The translations under genes and the position numbers were made by a program. This document shows, in pieces, positions 14,905-24,200 of a DNA stretch of 32,964 nt. The DNA is from JBBDMC01 sp964441935 (GTDB taxonomy: Bacteria > Pseudomonadota > Alphaproteobacteria > Rhizobiales > Kaistiaceae), in contig CAYTXI010000012.1 of NCBI GenBank assembly GCA_964441935.1, positions 1 through 32,964 on the forward strand, written 5' to 3'. The notes beneath the pieces were generated by a model. The model had not been told where the DNA came from and searched no databases. It saw only the letters and a list, made by a program, of their open reading frames with translations. The first letter of the stretch is position 1; each line of letters starts with the position of its first letter.

Positions 14905-17313
14905 TCAGTGCGTGTTTCTGCTCAGATTGGTACTGAGGGTGCCTTCGCCAAACGTACGCAGTTGCAGCCGGAAATTGAGCCACCGACTCGGGGCGAGGTC
15001 GGTGTAGCTCTCGCGGGTCGCGCTGTACGCGACCGAAAACGTCAGACACTCGTTGTCGAAGGCGATCCCGAAACTGTCGCCGGCGACGGCAGATTCGGTG
15101 ATGTCGTAAGTAAACGATCCGAAGGCACGCCAGTTCGGGGCGAGATTGACGGACGCTGCGTTGCGAACGACCGAGGCCGGTCCGTCGACGTTGCTATTCG
15201 GGTTGATCCGCAGGTAAAGGTAGGCCGTGGACGCCGTGACCGCTCCAAGTGCCGCTGTCGCCTCCACCTCCGCCCGGTTGATATCGAAAGTCGAGTTGTC
15301 GAAGCGGCCGCGTGCGGCGATGCGTGGTCCGCGTGCGCTTTCGACCGAAACGCCGGCGACGTAGTCCGAGAACTTGGTCTCGAGCCCCGAGAACGCTCCG
15401 ACATCGGCAATGTCGCCGGTGGCATAAGAGTTGGTGCCGGCTAGCTGGATCGACCGCCCGAACGTCCCCTCGACCCTTCCGCCGCTCGCGAACGAGCCGT
15501 TGTATTCGACGCCAAGATTGAGCCGAGTGCCGCCCTCGACGCGGTCGAAGCCGGAGAACTTGTCGTGGTCGAACAGGTTGGTGACGTCGAAGACGAGGCT
15601 CTGCGCGTCGTTGTTGGGAAGCGTCCCGGCCGCCATTTCGTCAGGCCGTGCAATCAGTTGCGCTCTTGGCGTGATGATGTGCGTCGACTCGCCGGCGGCC
15701 ACCAGCACCGGCAGGCTCCAGTCGACGCCAACCGCCGGCATGGCCCGGAACGCGGTCGCGTCGGTCGTGAGAGTGGCGGCCGCCGTGGCGCTGGTCGAGC
15801 CGAGATCGAGGAAGAATGCATCCCCCCGCACCGACGCGAACGGTGCGATGACCTGTCCCATCGGACCGACGACTTGCCGCTGCCACGCGATCTCCTTGGT
15901 CAAACGCATCGCGGTTCCCGGAACGCCGTGCGTATACGTCGTCGCGCCGACCATGAACGGGTCGTCTTCGTTCCGTGTCAGTGTTGTCAAGTTCGACGTG
16001 AGCGATAGCTCACCGCCGAGCGGCGAGACGTCGGCGATGCGCTCGTAGTCGACGACCGGCACGACAATCGCCTGGCGGCCCTGGTCATATTGCGGCGGAT
16101 CGTCCAGACCGGGCGCGGTCTGATCGGTCAGAATCTGGAAATAGGAGGCGCGTGCCTCAAAGAAGTTGCGGCCGTTTAGACCGGTCAGGTGGACAGTGGA
16201 GATGGTCTCCGACGTGTCGTTGTTGAGCGTCCGATAGTCTCGCGTGAAATTACGGTCCGACGACAACGTCCCGTCCCAGCCGAGCGTCCAGTCCCGGTTG
16301 ATGTAGAACTCGCCGGCGGTGTGGATACCACCGCGCAGGTCTCGATATGAGGGCGAACCCGGTCTGAATGCGTCCTTGTCGCGCTGCCGGATGCCGGCGA
16401 TCTGGATCGTGTATTGGCCGTTCCGCAGTCGATGGCGCCACTCGACCTCGCCCAACAAGCCTTGTCGGCCGAACACCGTAGGCGTCAAGGTCAGGTCGCG
16501 GTTGGGCGCGATCGCCCAGTAGTAGGGCAGCGACCCGTACGCCCCCAGCTTGTCTGTGTAACCGCCGGTCGGAGCCAGCACCCCGCTCTTGCGCTTCACC
16601 GCGGGATCGGCCGTCGCAAAGTACGGCAGCCAAGCCACCGGCATGCCGAAGAACTCGATCCGGGCGTTGGTGAAATAGACCATTTGTGCCTTGTGATCGA
16701 CGATGATCTTGGCGGCTTTGACGTTCCACAGCGGGGGCTTCTCGGGTCGGTCCCGGCAGGGCTCGCAGGCGGTATATTCGCCATTGATGAACGTGGTGGT
16801 CTCGCCGGCACGGCGGTCGGCACGCTCGGCGACAAAGTGGGTACGCTGCGGCGTGTCGACCTGCAACGACCGGACGAATCCGTCGCGGAAGTCGTCGGTG
16901 ATGTCGATGTACTCGGAGCGGGCGGTCACGCCGCTCGGATCGGTAAGCTTCGCCCGGCCGGAGGCAATGAGGCGGCCACTGCGCTCGTCGTAGGTGACGT
17001 TCTCTGCCTCCAGCGTGTAGCCGCCGTAATAGATCCTCACGTTGCCAACCGCCGAGACGCGCTCATTATCGTAGTCGTAGACAAGCTGGTCCGACTCAAC
17101 CAGCATGCGCTCGTTCTGCCCGTCGGGGACGGTGGCAAGCGGGATGCCATAGTCGGCGACTTGGGCGACGGCTGCACCCGGATCTGCTGCCCACGCGACC
17201 GACGCCGTCGCGCAGTGCAGCGCGAGGACGGCGAAGCCGGCCAGCCACACCGCCCGTCGCCTCGGCCGTGCGCCCCGCCCGAGGCTGGCTCGGAGCAATG
17301 CCGCCCCGTTCAT
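14905..17313 (-). CDS. lptD: LPS assembly outer-membrane protein LptD
   Basis: Beta-barrel that inserts lipopolysaccharide into the outer leaflet of the outer membrane with LptE. The ATG at 17313 is chosen because GGAGGAC precedes it and it overlaps the lptG stop by 4 nt (ATGA); the frame is open further upstream. The 802-residue protein has a Sec signal ending about AWA-AD, then an OstA/LptA-like periplasmic domain (VSAVGNVRIYYGGYTLEAENV), then a long barrel domain with alternating beta strands. Cysteines in YTACEPCRD and a late DNECLTF are placed so that the disulfides linking the N-domain and barrel are possible. No lptE is visible in the window. Confidence 0.95.
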   Translation of the reverse strand: MNGAALLRASLGRGARPRRRAVWLAGFAVLALHCATASVAWAADPGAAVAQVADYGIPLATVPDGQNERMLVESDQLVYDYDNERVSAVGNVRIYYGGYTLEAENVTYDERSGRLIASGRAKLTDPSGVTARSEYIDITDDFRDGFVRSLQVDTPQRTHFVAERADRRAGETTTFINGEYTACEPCRDRPEKPPLWNVKAAKIIVDHKAQMVYFTNARIEFFGMPVAWLPYFATADPAVKRKSGVLAPTGGYTDKLGAYGSLPYYWAIAPNRDLTLTPTVFGRQGLLGEVEWRHRLRNGQYTIQIAGIRQRDKDAFRPGSPSYRDLRGGIHTAGEFYINRDWTLGWDGTLSSDRNFTRDYRTLNNDTSETISTVHLTGLNGRNFFEARASYFQILTDQTAPGLDDPPQYDQGRQAIVVPVVDYERIADVSPLGGELSLTSNLTTLTRNEDDPFMVGATTYTHGVPGTAMRLTKEIAWQRQVVGPMGQVIAPFASVRGDAFFLDLGSTSATAAATLTTDATAFRAMPAVGVDWSLPVLVAAGESTHIITPRAQLIARPDEMAAGTLPNNDAQSLVFDVTNLFDHDKFSGFDRVEGGTRLNLGVEYNGSFASGGRVEGTFGRSIQLAGTNSYATGDIADVGAFSGLETKFSDYVAGVSVESARGPRIAARGRFDNSTFDINRAEVEATAALGAVTASTAYLYLRINPNSNVDGPASVVRNAASVNLAPNWRAFGSFTYDITESAVAGDSFGIAFDNECLTFSVAYSATRESYTDLAPSRWLNFRLQLRTFGEGTLSTNLSRNTH

Positions 17314-18401
17314 CCGTCCTCCAGGTGCAACAACACAGTCGCCCCGACCAATACCGCCACGATGGCAGGCAGCCACGCAGCAACGGGCGGCGGCACGATG
17401 CCACCGCTCCCCAAATCCCTAGCAATCTTCATAACAACATAAAGCATGAAGCCCACACCCACGCCAGCTATTATCATCCGCACTAAGTTGTTGGCGCGCG
17501 AGAACCGAAAGGACACACTGGCGGCGACCAGGACCATCGCCAGTAGCAGAACTGGCCGAGACAACAAGGCGTTGAACTGCAGTACGTAACGGTCCGCAGG
17601 GATACCCGCCCGGCTGGCCGAAGCAGCCAGGTCGCGGAGCGCCCAAAACGATACCGAATCAACCTGTAAGAATGTTCTCTTCACCTCATTTGGTGTCAAA
17701 TCCGTGGGCAGCCCGTAATCGGCGATCCGGCGGGGCGTGGCGCCGGGTGCCGTTATGGTTGCATCGCGGAAGCGCCACTCGCCGGGGAAGAACTCGGCTC
17801 TCGGCGAGTCAATTCGTTCGCGAAATCGGCCGTCCCGGTCGAACACGTACGCCGTCACGCCAACCAGCCCCAATCCCTCGTTGAAGGACTGGGCGGCGCC
17901 GATGATGGAATCGGCGCCACTAGCCGCCTGCCGGATCCAGATCGGTCCGCCACCGTCGGCTTCCGCTGGTTTGCCTCCCCTGGCGAAGACCTCCGCGAGC
18001 ATCAGGTTGGAGCGGGCGCGCATCGACGCTGCCAGTGGGTTGTAAAGGGTGGTTGCCACGACGCCGAACGCCAGCCCGACGACGCATGCCGGCAAAAGGA
18101 ATTGCCACGCCGACACGCCTGCGGCGCGGGCCACGACGACCTCAAGCCGGCGGTTCGCGACGACGAACGCCGCGATGGACCCGTAGAGGACAACGAAGGG
18201 CAGCGCATCCTCCGCAACGCTTGGTGCCCGCAACAACGCCAACAGCGCCACGTCGAGTCCGATGCCGGCGTCAGTCCCAAGCGCCCGATTGAAAAACTCG
18301 ATAAAGGTCACAAACGTGATGAGAGCCACGGAAACGACAAAGATCGCACCGACCATTTTTGCGAAATGGCGTCCGAAATAGAGCGAAAGCGTCCGGCTCA
18401 T
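17310..18401 (-). CDS. lptG: LPS export ABC transporter permease LptG
   Basis: Inner-membrane permease that, with LptF and the LptB ATPase, extracts LPS from the inner membrane and pushes it along the LptC-LptA-LptD bridge. It has 363 residues. The start MSRTLSLYFGRHFAKM is followed by a first helix, and LVVLYGSIAAFVVANRRLEVVVARAAGVSAWQF-type sequence around residues 70-105 contains the coupling region (RRLEVVVARAAGVS). Three or so helices on each side frame a periplasmic beta-jellyroll domain (about 130-260). It starts 14 bases after lptF and overlaps lptD. The order lptF-lptG distinguishes the two homologous permeases. Confidence 0.95.
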   Translation of the reverse strand: MSRTLSLYFGRHFAKMVGAIFVVSVALITFVTFIEFFNRALGTDAGIGLDVALLALLRAPSVAEDALPFVVLYGSIAAFVVANRRLEVVVARAAGVSAWQFLLPACVVGLAFGVVATTLYNPLAASMRARSNLMLAEVFARGGKPAEADGGGPIWIRQAASGADSIIGAAQSFNEGLGLVGVTAYVFDRDGRFRERIDSPRAEFFPGEWRFRDATITAPGATPRRIADYGLPTDLTPNEVKRTFLQVDSVSFWALRDLAASASRAGIPADRYVLQFNALLSRPVLLLAMVLVAASVSFRFSRANNLVRMIIAGVGVGFMLYVVMKIARDLGSGGIVPPPVAAWLPAIVAVLVGATVLLHLEDG

Positions 18402-18415
18402 CGCTACCCCGATCG

Positions 18416-19603
18416 TTAGCCCGGCCTTTGCACTATTGCATCCGGTCGTGGACGCAACAATCCACTGACCCGACCGAACAACGCCTCGAAGAGGGCGACG
18501 ATTGTCTCCGGCGGGCGCAATTGGATGCCCATCAACACCAGCGCCGCCGCGACGACGGACACGCCGAGCGGCACCGCATACATCAAGACGACGGCGACCG
18601 TGCTGGCCTCGGCGAAATTGGGCATGATGACACCCGCGACGCTCACGACGACGACGCTCGCGACGATCATGACAATGCTGGCAGTTCGGCTTTCGCGCGG
18701 CGAACCCGCCTGGCCGAGAAACAGCAACGGTAGGAGAGCGAACGCCACAGCGTATAGCGGCGTAGCCGCGCGGCCATGCAGTTCCCTTCGGAACGCGCCG
18801 GGCGATTGCCGGAAATAGGGATCATCAGGATCGGGATTGAGCAGGTAGGAAGTCGAGCGTTCGCGCGGGCGGAGCGTCACCGAGGCTCCCCGACTGGAGA
18901 AACTCGAAAGGTCGAAGGCGTAAGAGCTGAACTCGATCATCGATATGGAGTCGTTGAGCTTGTTGCGCTGTTGGATGACACCGTCGGTCATCACCAGAAA
19001 CACGCCGAGCGGGTTGTCGAGGATGGCGCCCCTGTCGGCGAGGTAGGTAATGCTCTTGTCGGGCTCTCGGTCGTCCGCAATGAAAACGCCGCGAAGGGAT
19101 CCGTCGGCACCGCGGCCGCGCATGTGGAATGTCAGTCCCTCGGCAAGGGGCATGAACTGGCCTTCTTGGACGATCGACGTCAGGATGTTGCCGCGCACGG
19201 CAGTGATGAACAACTGGCCAAGCCGAACCGACAGCGGCGCGAAGTAGAGGGTCATCGACCCGACCACGAGGGAGGTGATGATTCCGATGGCCAACACCGG
19301 CTTGACGATGGCGAACTGCGAGGCGCCGCTGGCATTGATTACGACGAGTTCCGAATCGCCGTTGAGCGTGGTCAACGTGTAGATCACCGCGATCAATGCT
19401 GAGAACGGCAGGACAATGGTCGTCAGCGCCGGCACCAGAAAGACCGACGCGTTCAGGAACGTGCCGATCGTCTGCCCGTTGTTGGTGACCAGGGAAAACT
19501 GGCCCAGCGCTTGGGAAAGCCAGACCATGGTCCCGAGCGCCACGAACGTGATGACCAGGGCGCCCACCATCCGGCGAAATACGTAACGTTCGACCAGCTT
19601 CAT
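18416..19603 (-). CDS. lptF: LPS export ABC transporter permease LptF
   Basis: Partner of LptG in the LPS extraction complex. The start MKLVERYVFRRMVGALVITF at 19603 matches the family and has AAGGGG upstream; the frame is open further 5' but without signal. It has 395 residues. The coupling helix region contains NGDSELVVINASGASQFAI, and the four C-terminal hydrophobic stretches (from about 280) plus two at the N-terminus give the usual six helices around a periplasmic domain. It is the first gene of the six-gene lpt-surA-pdxA-rsmA operon and is divergent from pepA, an arrangement conserved in many proteobacteria. Confidence 0.95.
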   Translation of the reverse strand: MKLVERYVFRRMVGALVITFVALGTMVWLSQALGQFSLVTNNGQTIGTFLNASVFLVPALTTIVLPFSALIAVIYTLTTLNGDSELVVINASGASQFAIVKPVLAIGIITSLVVGSMTLYFAPLSVRLGQLFITAVRGNILTSIVQEGQFMPLAEGLTFHMRGRGADGSLRGVFIADDREPDKSITYLADRGAILDNPLGVFLVMTDGVIQQRNKLNDSISMIEFSSYAFDLSSFSSRGASVTLRPRERSTSYLLNPDPDDPYFRQSPGAFRRELHGRAATPLYAVAFALLPLLFLGQAGSPRESRTASIVMIVASVVVVSVAGVIMPNFAEASTVAVVLMYAVPLGVSVVAAALVLMGIQLRPPETIVALFEALFGRVSGLLRPRPDAIVQRPG

Positions 19604-19639
19604 GTCCGCCCCTTGTAGCCGACGCAACCGCGACCGTGA

Positions 19640-19667
19640 ATTATGGGGTGTGCGGGCCGACGCGCAA
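19640..19667 (-). promoter_or_regulatory. lptF operon promoter
   Basis: On the minus strand TTGCGC (19667-19662), a 16-base spacer and CATAAT (19645-19640) form a good sigma-70-type promoter. Transcription would start near 19633, about 30 bases before the lptF ATG. The 162-base divergent interval has no other feature as strong. Confidence 0.55.
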
Positions 19668-19701
19668 CACCGGGCCGATTGCCGCGCCGGGGGACTGGTT
19701 G

Positions 19702-19723
19702 CCGGCCCCTGGTCTGCTATCCT
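19702..19723 (+). promoter_or_regulatory. Candidate pepA -10 region
   Basis: TATCCT at 19718-19723 is the best -10-like hexamer before pepA. A possible -35 (TGGTTG, about 16 bases upstream) is weak. The site is about 42 bases before the pepA ATG and faces away from the lptF promoter. Confidence 0.25.
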
Positions 19724-19765
19724 GCGCCTCGCCGTCTCCAATCCGGACAATCGACGCTAATCTTC

Positions 19766-21256
19766 ATGACCGACTTCGCCAACATCGCTTTCGCCAAGGC
19801 CGGCGGAAAGCTCGCCGGCACGCTGGTGGTCCTCGTCGGCGAGGATCTGACCCTCGGACCCCAGGCGCGCGGCCTTGACGTCGGCAGCCTCATCGGGCGC
19901 GCCGCGGGGGTGGCGGATTTCAACGGCAAAGCGCGGAGCACGTTGGAACTGCTGGCGCCTGCGGGGACCGATTTCGACAGGCTGATTCTGATCGGCACGG
20001 GCAATCCCGCCGAGGTCGGTGAGAACGACTGGGTCAATTTCGGGGGCGCCGCCATGGGCGCACTCGCTAAAGCCAAAGGCGCTACGGTGCTGTTCGAGCG
20101 CCCCGACGGACGACGTGTGCCGGCGGCCGCCGCCGCCGATTTCGCGCTCGGCATGAAGCTGCGGGCCTATGCCTTCGACAAGTACCGACCGCAGGACGAC
20201 GACCAATCGCGCCGCAAGGAGTCGGCCAAAATCACCATCGTCGTCTCCGACGTCGCCGGTGCGCGCAAGGCCTGGAAGGCACGCGCCGCCGTTGCCGACG
20301 GCGTGCTGTTGGCCCGCGATCTGGTCAACGAGCCGGCGAATGTTCTTGGCCCGGCGGAGTTCGCGGATCGCGCTAAGGTGCTGTCAAAGCTTGGTGTCAA
20401 GGTCGACATCCTGTCCGAGAGCGACATGAAGAAGCTCGGCATGCATGCGCTCCTGGCGGTCGCCCAAGGTTCGGCCCGGCCGCCGCGTCTGGTGGTTATG
20501 CGCTGGAACGGCGGTCACGCCAAGGACAACCCGATCGCCTTCGTCGGCAAAGGTGTGGTCTTCGACACCGGCGGCATTTCGATCAAGCCCGCTGCCGGCA
20601 TGGAGGACATGAAAGGCGACATGGCGGGTGCGGCGACCGTCACTGGCCTGATGCACACCCTCGCCGCGCGCAAAGCCAAGGTCAACGCAGTCGGCGTCAT
20701 CGGCATCGTCGAGAACATGCCGGCCGGCAACGCCCAGCGCCCGGGTGACATCGTCACCGCGATGACCGGGCGTACCATTGAAGTGGTCAACACCGACGCG
20801 GAGGGTCGCCTGGTGCTGGCCGACGCGCTCGCCTACACCGAGGATCGTTTCAAACCGAAGGTCATGATCGACCTGGCGACGCTGACGGGGGCCATCATCG
20901 TCTCCCTCGGTCATATCCACGCCGGCATGTTCGCGACCGACGACGCGCTCGCCGCCGCGCTGAGCGCGGCTGGCGACGCGACCGGCGATCGCGTTTGGCG
21001 CATGCCGCTTGCCAAGGAATACGACAAACTGATCGATTCCAAGTTCGCCAATGTGAAGAACGTCGGCGGCCGCGACGCCGGTTCGATCACCGCCGCCCAA
21101 TTCCTCAAACGCTTCGTCAAGGACACGCCTTGGGCTCATCTCGACGTCGCCGGAACCGCCATGGGGTCGCCGCAGACGGACGTCAACAAATCGTGGGCGT
21201 CCGGCTGGGGCGTACGCCTGCTCGATCGTCTGGTGGCCGACCAGTACGAGGAATGA
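19766..21256 (+). CDS. pepA: Leucyl aminopeptidase PepA (M17)
   Basis: Cytoplasmic metallo-exopeptidase with two divalent metals that removes N-terminal residues; in some bacteria PepA also binds DNA. The ATG at 19766 gives MTDFANIAFAKAG and 496 residues, the usual size; the frame is open upstream but that part has no similarity to the family. The metal and active site motifs VGKGVVFDTGGISIKP and NTDAEGRLVLADAL (Asn342 to Leu349 covers the M17 signature) are intact, as is DLATLTGA. It overlaps holC by 4 nt (ATGA). Divergent from lptF, the standard proteobacterial context. Confidence 0.96.
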   Translation: MTDFANIAFAKAGGKLAGTLVVLVGEDLTLGPQARGLDVGSLIGRAAGVADFNGKARSTLELLAPAGTDFDRLILIGTGNPAEVGENDWVNFGGAAMGALAKAKGATVLFERPDGRRVPAAAAADFALGMKLRAYAFDKYRPQDDDQSRRKESAKITIVVSDVAGARKAWKARAAVADGVLLARDLVNEPANVLGPAEFADRAKVLSKLGVKVDILSESDMKKLGMHALLAVAQGSARPPRLVVMRWNGGHAKDNPIAFVGKGVVFDTGGISIKPAAGMEDMKGDMAGAATVTGLMHTLAARKAKVNAVGVIGIVENMPAGNAQRPGDIVTAMTGRTIEVVNTDAEGRLVLADALAYTEDRFKPKVMIDLATLTGAIIVSLGHIHAGMFATDDALAAALSAAGDATGDRVWRMPLAKEYDKLIDSKFANVKNVGGRDAGSITAAQFLKRFVKDTPWAHLDVAGTAMGSPQTDVNKSWASGWGVRLLDRLVADQYEE

Positions 21257-21738
21257 GCGAAGTGTTCTTCTACCACCTGCAGCGCCAGCCGCTGCAGCGG
21301 GTACTTCCTGAGCTGCTCGAGAAATGCCTGCAGCGGCGCTGGCGTGTCGTCGTCGAAGTCGGATCCGAGGAACGCTGCGACGCGTTGGACGCGCATCTGT
21401 GGACGTATCGCCAGGAGGGGTTCCTGCCCCACGGGACGGCGAAGGACGGCCATGCCGCCGCGCAGCCGATCTTCCTCACCACGGGCCCAGACAATCCCAA
21501 CCGCGCGACCGTCCGCTTCCTCGCCGACGGCGCGGTGTCGACGGATTTCGGCGGATACGAGCGGGTAATCGTCTTGTTCGACGGCAACGACGCCGAGGCC
21601 GTTGATCGCGCACGGGAATCCTGGACGTCGGCGAAGGCAGCCGGCCACCAAACGACCTACTGGCAGCAGGACGAGCGTGGCCGCTGGGAGAAGAAAGAGG
21701 AGGCTGCAACGCCTCGTTCTGCGGGCTCGGCTGCTTGA
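21253..21738 (+). CDS. holC: DNA polymerase III subunit chi
   Basis: Clamp-loader accessory subunit that links the polymerase III complex to single-stranded DNA binding protein. It has 161 residues. The start MSEVFFYHLQRQPLQRVLPELLEKCLQRRWRV-type sequence, LWTYRQEGFLPHGTA and PIFLTTGPDNPNRA are characteristic of alphaproteobacterial chi; the last 20 or so residues are charged and probably disordered. The ATG sits in the pepA stop codon (ATGA) with GAGG just upstream, so the two are coupled. The pepA-holC order is common. No psi subunit (holD) is seen, as usual in this class. Confidence 0.93.
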   Translation: MSEVFFYHLQRQPLQRVLPELLEKCLQRRWRVVVEVGSEERCDALDAHLWTYRQEGFLPHGTAKDGHAAAQPIFLTTGPDNPNRATVRFLADGAVSTDFGGYERVIVLFDGNDAEAVDRARESWTSAKAAGHQTTYWQQDERGRWEKKEEAATPRSAGSAA

Positions 21739-21768
21739 CAGCGGCCCGCTAATGTTCTCTCTATGTTC
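21735..21768 (+). promoter_or_regulatory. SOS promoter of dinB with LexA box
   Basis: GTTC (21754-21757), exactly 7 bases, GTTC (21765-21768) is a perfect match to the alphaproteobacterial LexA operator. A consensus -35 TTGACA lies at 21735-21740, overlapping the holC stop codon. The operator falls where the -10 and start site should be, so LexA binding would block transcription of the polymerase IV gene starting at 21822. Confidence 0.88.
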
Positions 21769-21821
21769 TCAAGTCGCGAGAGACCGCCTCCTCGCGTCAC
21801 CTGCCGCCAGGACCATTCGGC

Positions 21822-23069
21822 ATGGCAGCGCTGGCCACCGTTCTCCACGCCGACCTCGACGCCTTCTACGCCTCGGTCGAACAGCTGCTCGACCCGTCGA
21901 TTCGCGGCAAACCCGTCGCCGTCGGAGGTGGGGTGGTCCTCGCCGCCTCCTACGAAGCCAAGGCCTTCGGGGTACGCGGCGGAATGCCGGGTCGGCGGGC
22001 CCGCGAACTCTGCCCCCAACTGATCTTTGTCGCCGGCCATTTCAGCGAGTACCAACGGCTGGGCGACGCCGCCATCGGCGTGGTCGGCGATTTCACGCCG
22101 CTGGTCGAACGCATCTCGGTCGATGAAGCCTTCGCCGACGTCGCCGGCACCGAACATCTGTTTGGCCCGCCCGAGAACATCGCGAAGGAAATCAGGCGCC
22201 GCGTGCGGGCCGAGCTTGGGCTGCCGATCTCCGTCGGTGTGGCGCGCACCAAGCATCTGGCGAAGATCGCCTCCCAGGTTGCCAAGCCCGACGGGCTGGT
22301 CGTCGTCGATCCCGCCACCGAACTGGAATTCCTGCACGGCCTGCCGGTTGATCTGATGTGGGGCGTCGGCCCGGTCACAAAAGCGCAGCTGGCCGAAAAC
22401 GGTATCACCACAATTGGTCAACTGGCCGCGACTCAAGGTCGATGGCTGGAGCAGATCCTAGGCCACGCGGCAGGCGAGAAGCTCGCGGCCCTGGCATGGA
22501 ACCGCGATCCGCGTGAAATCCGAACGCGGCGTCGCGCGCACTCGGCCGGAGCGCAGTCGGCGCTCGGTCGGAAGCCGGCTACGGAATCGGTCTGCCGGCC
22601 AACGTTGCGCCATCTTGCCGACCGCGTCGCCAGCCGGCTCAGGGCCAAGTCCCGCTGTGGCCGGACCGTGACCGTGCGCGTTCGCTTCGCCGACCTCCGC
22701 GCGGTCACCCGCGCTGTGACGTTACCGGCACCGATTGCTGCGACCGCGATCCTCGCCGAGGTTGCCGAAGACCTGGTGCGCACGGTCCTGGCCAATCACC
22801 CCCACGAAACGACGATCTCGCTTCTGGCGATTTCCGTGTCGCATCTGGAAACGGACCCGGCCATGCAGCTGGAGTTGCCGCTCGGCCTCGCCGGTGACGA
22901 ACGCCGCCCCGGCGCCCGGAAAGGCATGGCACGGTGGCTGGCCGACCGCGCAGTCGATGCGGTCCGTGATCGCTTCGGTCGCGAGGCGGTGGGATACGGG
23001 CCCGTGGCGTTGGGCGCCGCCCGCTCGGTTCCCGACGGCTTCCGCGAACTCGCCGAGAAGGACCTCTAG
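21822..23069 (+). CDS. dinB: DNA polymerase IV (Y-family)
   Basis: Error-prone translesion polymerase. It has 415 residues. Catalytic acidic residues are Asp11 in HADLDAFYASVEQ and Asp101/Glu102 in ISVDEAF. Typical segments SVGVARTKHLAKIASQVAKPDG and the helix-hairpin region WGVGPVTKAQLAENGI follow. The little-finger domain occupies about 235-345. A beta-clamp binding motif QLELPL starts at residue 349, followed by about 60 further residues; in many Pol IV proteins the clamp motif is at the very end. The gene is monocistronic after holC and has its own LexA-controlled promoter. The ATG at 21822 is the only sensible start. Confidence 0.95.
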   Translation: MAALATVLHADLDAFYASVEQLLDPSIRGKPVAVGGGVVLAASYEAKAFGVRGGMPGRRARELCPQLIFVAGHFSEYQRLGDAAIGVVGDFTPLVERISVDEAFADVAGTEHLFGPPENIAKEIRRRVRAELGLPISVGVARTKHLAKIASQVAKPDGLVVVDPATELEFLHGLPVDLMWGVGPVTKAQLAENGITTIGQLAATQGRWLEQILGHAAGEKLAALAWNRDPREIRTRRRAHSAGAQSALGRKPATESVCRPTLRHLADRVASRLRAKSRCGRTVTVRVRFADLRAVTRAVTLPAPIAATAILAEVAEDLVRTVLANHPHETTISLLAISVSHLETDPAMQLELPLGLAGDERRPGARKGMARWLADRAVDAVRDRFGREAVGYGPVALGAARSVPDGFRELAEKDL

Positions 23070-23074
23070 ATCGT

Positions 23075-23635
23075 TCAGATCCCGCGCTGTCCGAGCGCCC
23101 GGCGGATCGCCTCGGCGTTCACGCGCGGACCGATCATCTGCGGGCTGATCTCGAGCGCGTCTTCGAACGCCGTCAGCGCCTGTTCGAGCTCGCGCTGCCT
23201 GACGTAGATCATGCCGCGACCGGACAGAGCGCCGAAGTGGCGCGGCTCCAGTTTCAGCGTCGTCACAATGTCCGCCAGCGATTCCTGAAGATCGCCCAAC
23301 AGGTAGCGCACCGTCGCGCGTTTGTTCCAGCCTTCCGCGAATTCGGGCGCCACTGTCACGACTTGATTGAAAGCCTCGAGCGCCGCGGGATACTCGCCCC
23401 CGTCCATCGCGTCCACGCCTTCGTCCAAGAGCGCCTGCACAGCGGGATCGCGCGCCTCCAACCAGATCGTCCAAATCTGCTGCTCGATCGATTGCTCCTC
23501 GACCGGACCCGCGGCTGTCTTGAGCTCGTCGAACAACGGCCCCAGGCGCGGATCGGTTTGATCTGCGAGCGCCGGACCACCAAAACCGGCCGCCAGAACC
23601 AGAATTGAGAGAGTTCTGGAAATCCCCATAGCCAC
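23075..23635 (-). CDS. Secreted TPR-repeat protein
   Basis: Protein of 186 residues with a Sec signal peptide (hydrophobic ISILVLAAGFGG region, cleavage about ALA-DQ). The mature part contains about three tetratricopeptide repeats between residues 60 and 165: segments such as GVDAMDGGEYPAALEAFNQV, the next starting near AEGWNKRATVRYLLGDL and a third near GRGMIYVRQRELEQALTAF. TPR proteins bind other proteins; the partner here is unknown, and the location should be periplasm. The first possible start is GTG at 23635 with GAGG 11 nt upstream; an ATG at 23629 is the alternative. It is convergent with dinB, 5 bases apart. Confidence 0.85.
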   Translation of the reverse strand: MAMGISRTLSILVLAAGFGGPALADQTDPRLGPLFDELKTAAGPVEEQSIEQQIWTIWLEARDPAVQALLDEGVDAMDGGEYPAALEAFNQVVTVAPEFAEGWNKRATVRYLLGDLQESLADIVTTLKLEPRHFGALSGRGMIYVRQRELEQALTAFEDALEISPQMIGPRVNAEAIRRALGQRGI

Positions 23636-23687
23636 AAATATGGCAGCCTCAGGCGACCTGCCAAGGGTTCATTCGCCTCGTCGCCGT

Positions 23688-24065
23688 TCAGCAGGTCGAA
23701 TGAAAAAGGCCGCCGACCGGCGTGGTCTCGCGAAGCGCGTTGTAGCGCGCAACCGCCGCCTCAGTCTGCAGGACCTCCACGGAGATGTTGCTTTCGGCGA
23801 GCAGCCTCAGCGTCTCGGGGGCGACCTTGAGGCGCTCCCAGATGCCCTTCGACAGCACCACGGCCTTGGCGCCGTGGTCGATCAGGTCGCGGACGTCGGC
23901 CGGCTGAATGCCGGGGCTGTGACGGGTACCGGTCTCGTTCCAGTCCCAGGCGCACGCACCGCCGGGATAGACTTTCACGTCCTTGAAAGGCGGATAGCCT
24001 TCGACCACCAGCCGGCCCCACGACAGGTGGGCGATACGCGGGCTCACGGTTTGGGCTGCCGTCAT
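23688..24065 (-). CDS. Mth938-like domain protein
   Basis: Small cytoplasmic protein of 125 residues of the Mth938/AAMDC fold, whose biochemical role is unsettled. The visible hallmarks are RLVVEGYPPFKDVKVYPGG near the start, then WDWNETGTRHSPGIQPADV, and KAVVLSKG in the middle. The ATG at 24065 follows GGAG at a suitable distance; the frame is open further upstream without any conserved sequence. It lies 52 bases downstream of the TPR gene start on the same strand, so the two may share a transcript. In some alphaproteobacteria this family is near secDF, but those genes are not here. Confidence 0.85.
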   Translation of the reverse strand: MTAAQTVSPRIAHLSWGRLVVEGYPPFKDVKVYPGGACAWDWNETGTRHSPGIQPADVRDLIDHGAKAVVLSKGIWERLKVAPETLRLLAESNISVEVLQTEAAVARYNALRETTPVGGLFHSTC

Positions 24066-24200
24066 ATCTGGCTCCGGGCGCGAGGGTAACGCCCGGCGTG
24101 GCGGATGGACAAGCCACGGCAGATCGCTGCCGCTCGATGGCGCCTCGGGGACGATGCTAAGCTTGCCCGCACGAGTAGACGGCGATCGGGAGGAGACGCT

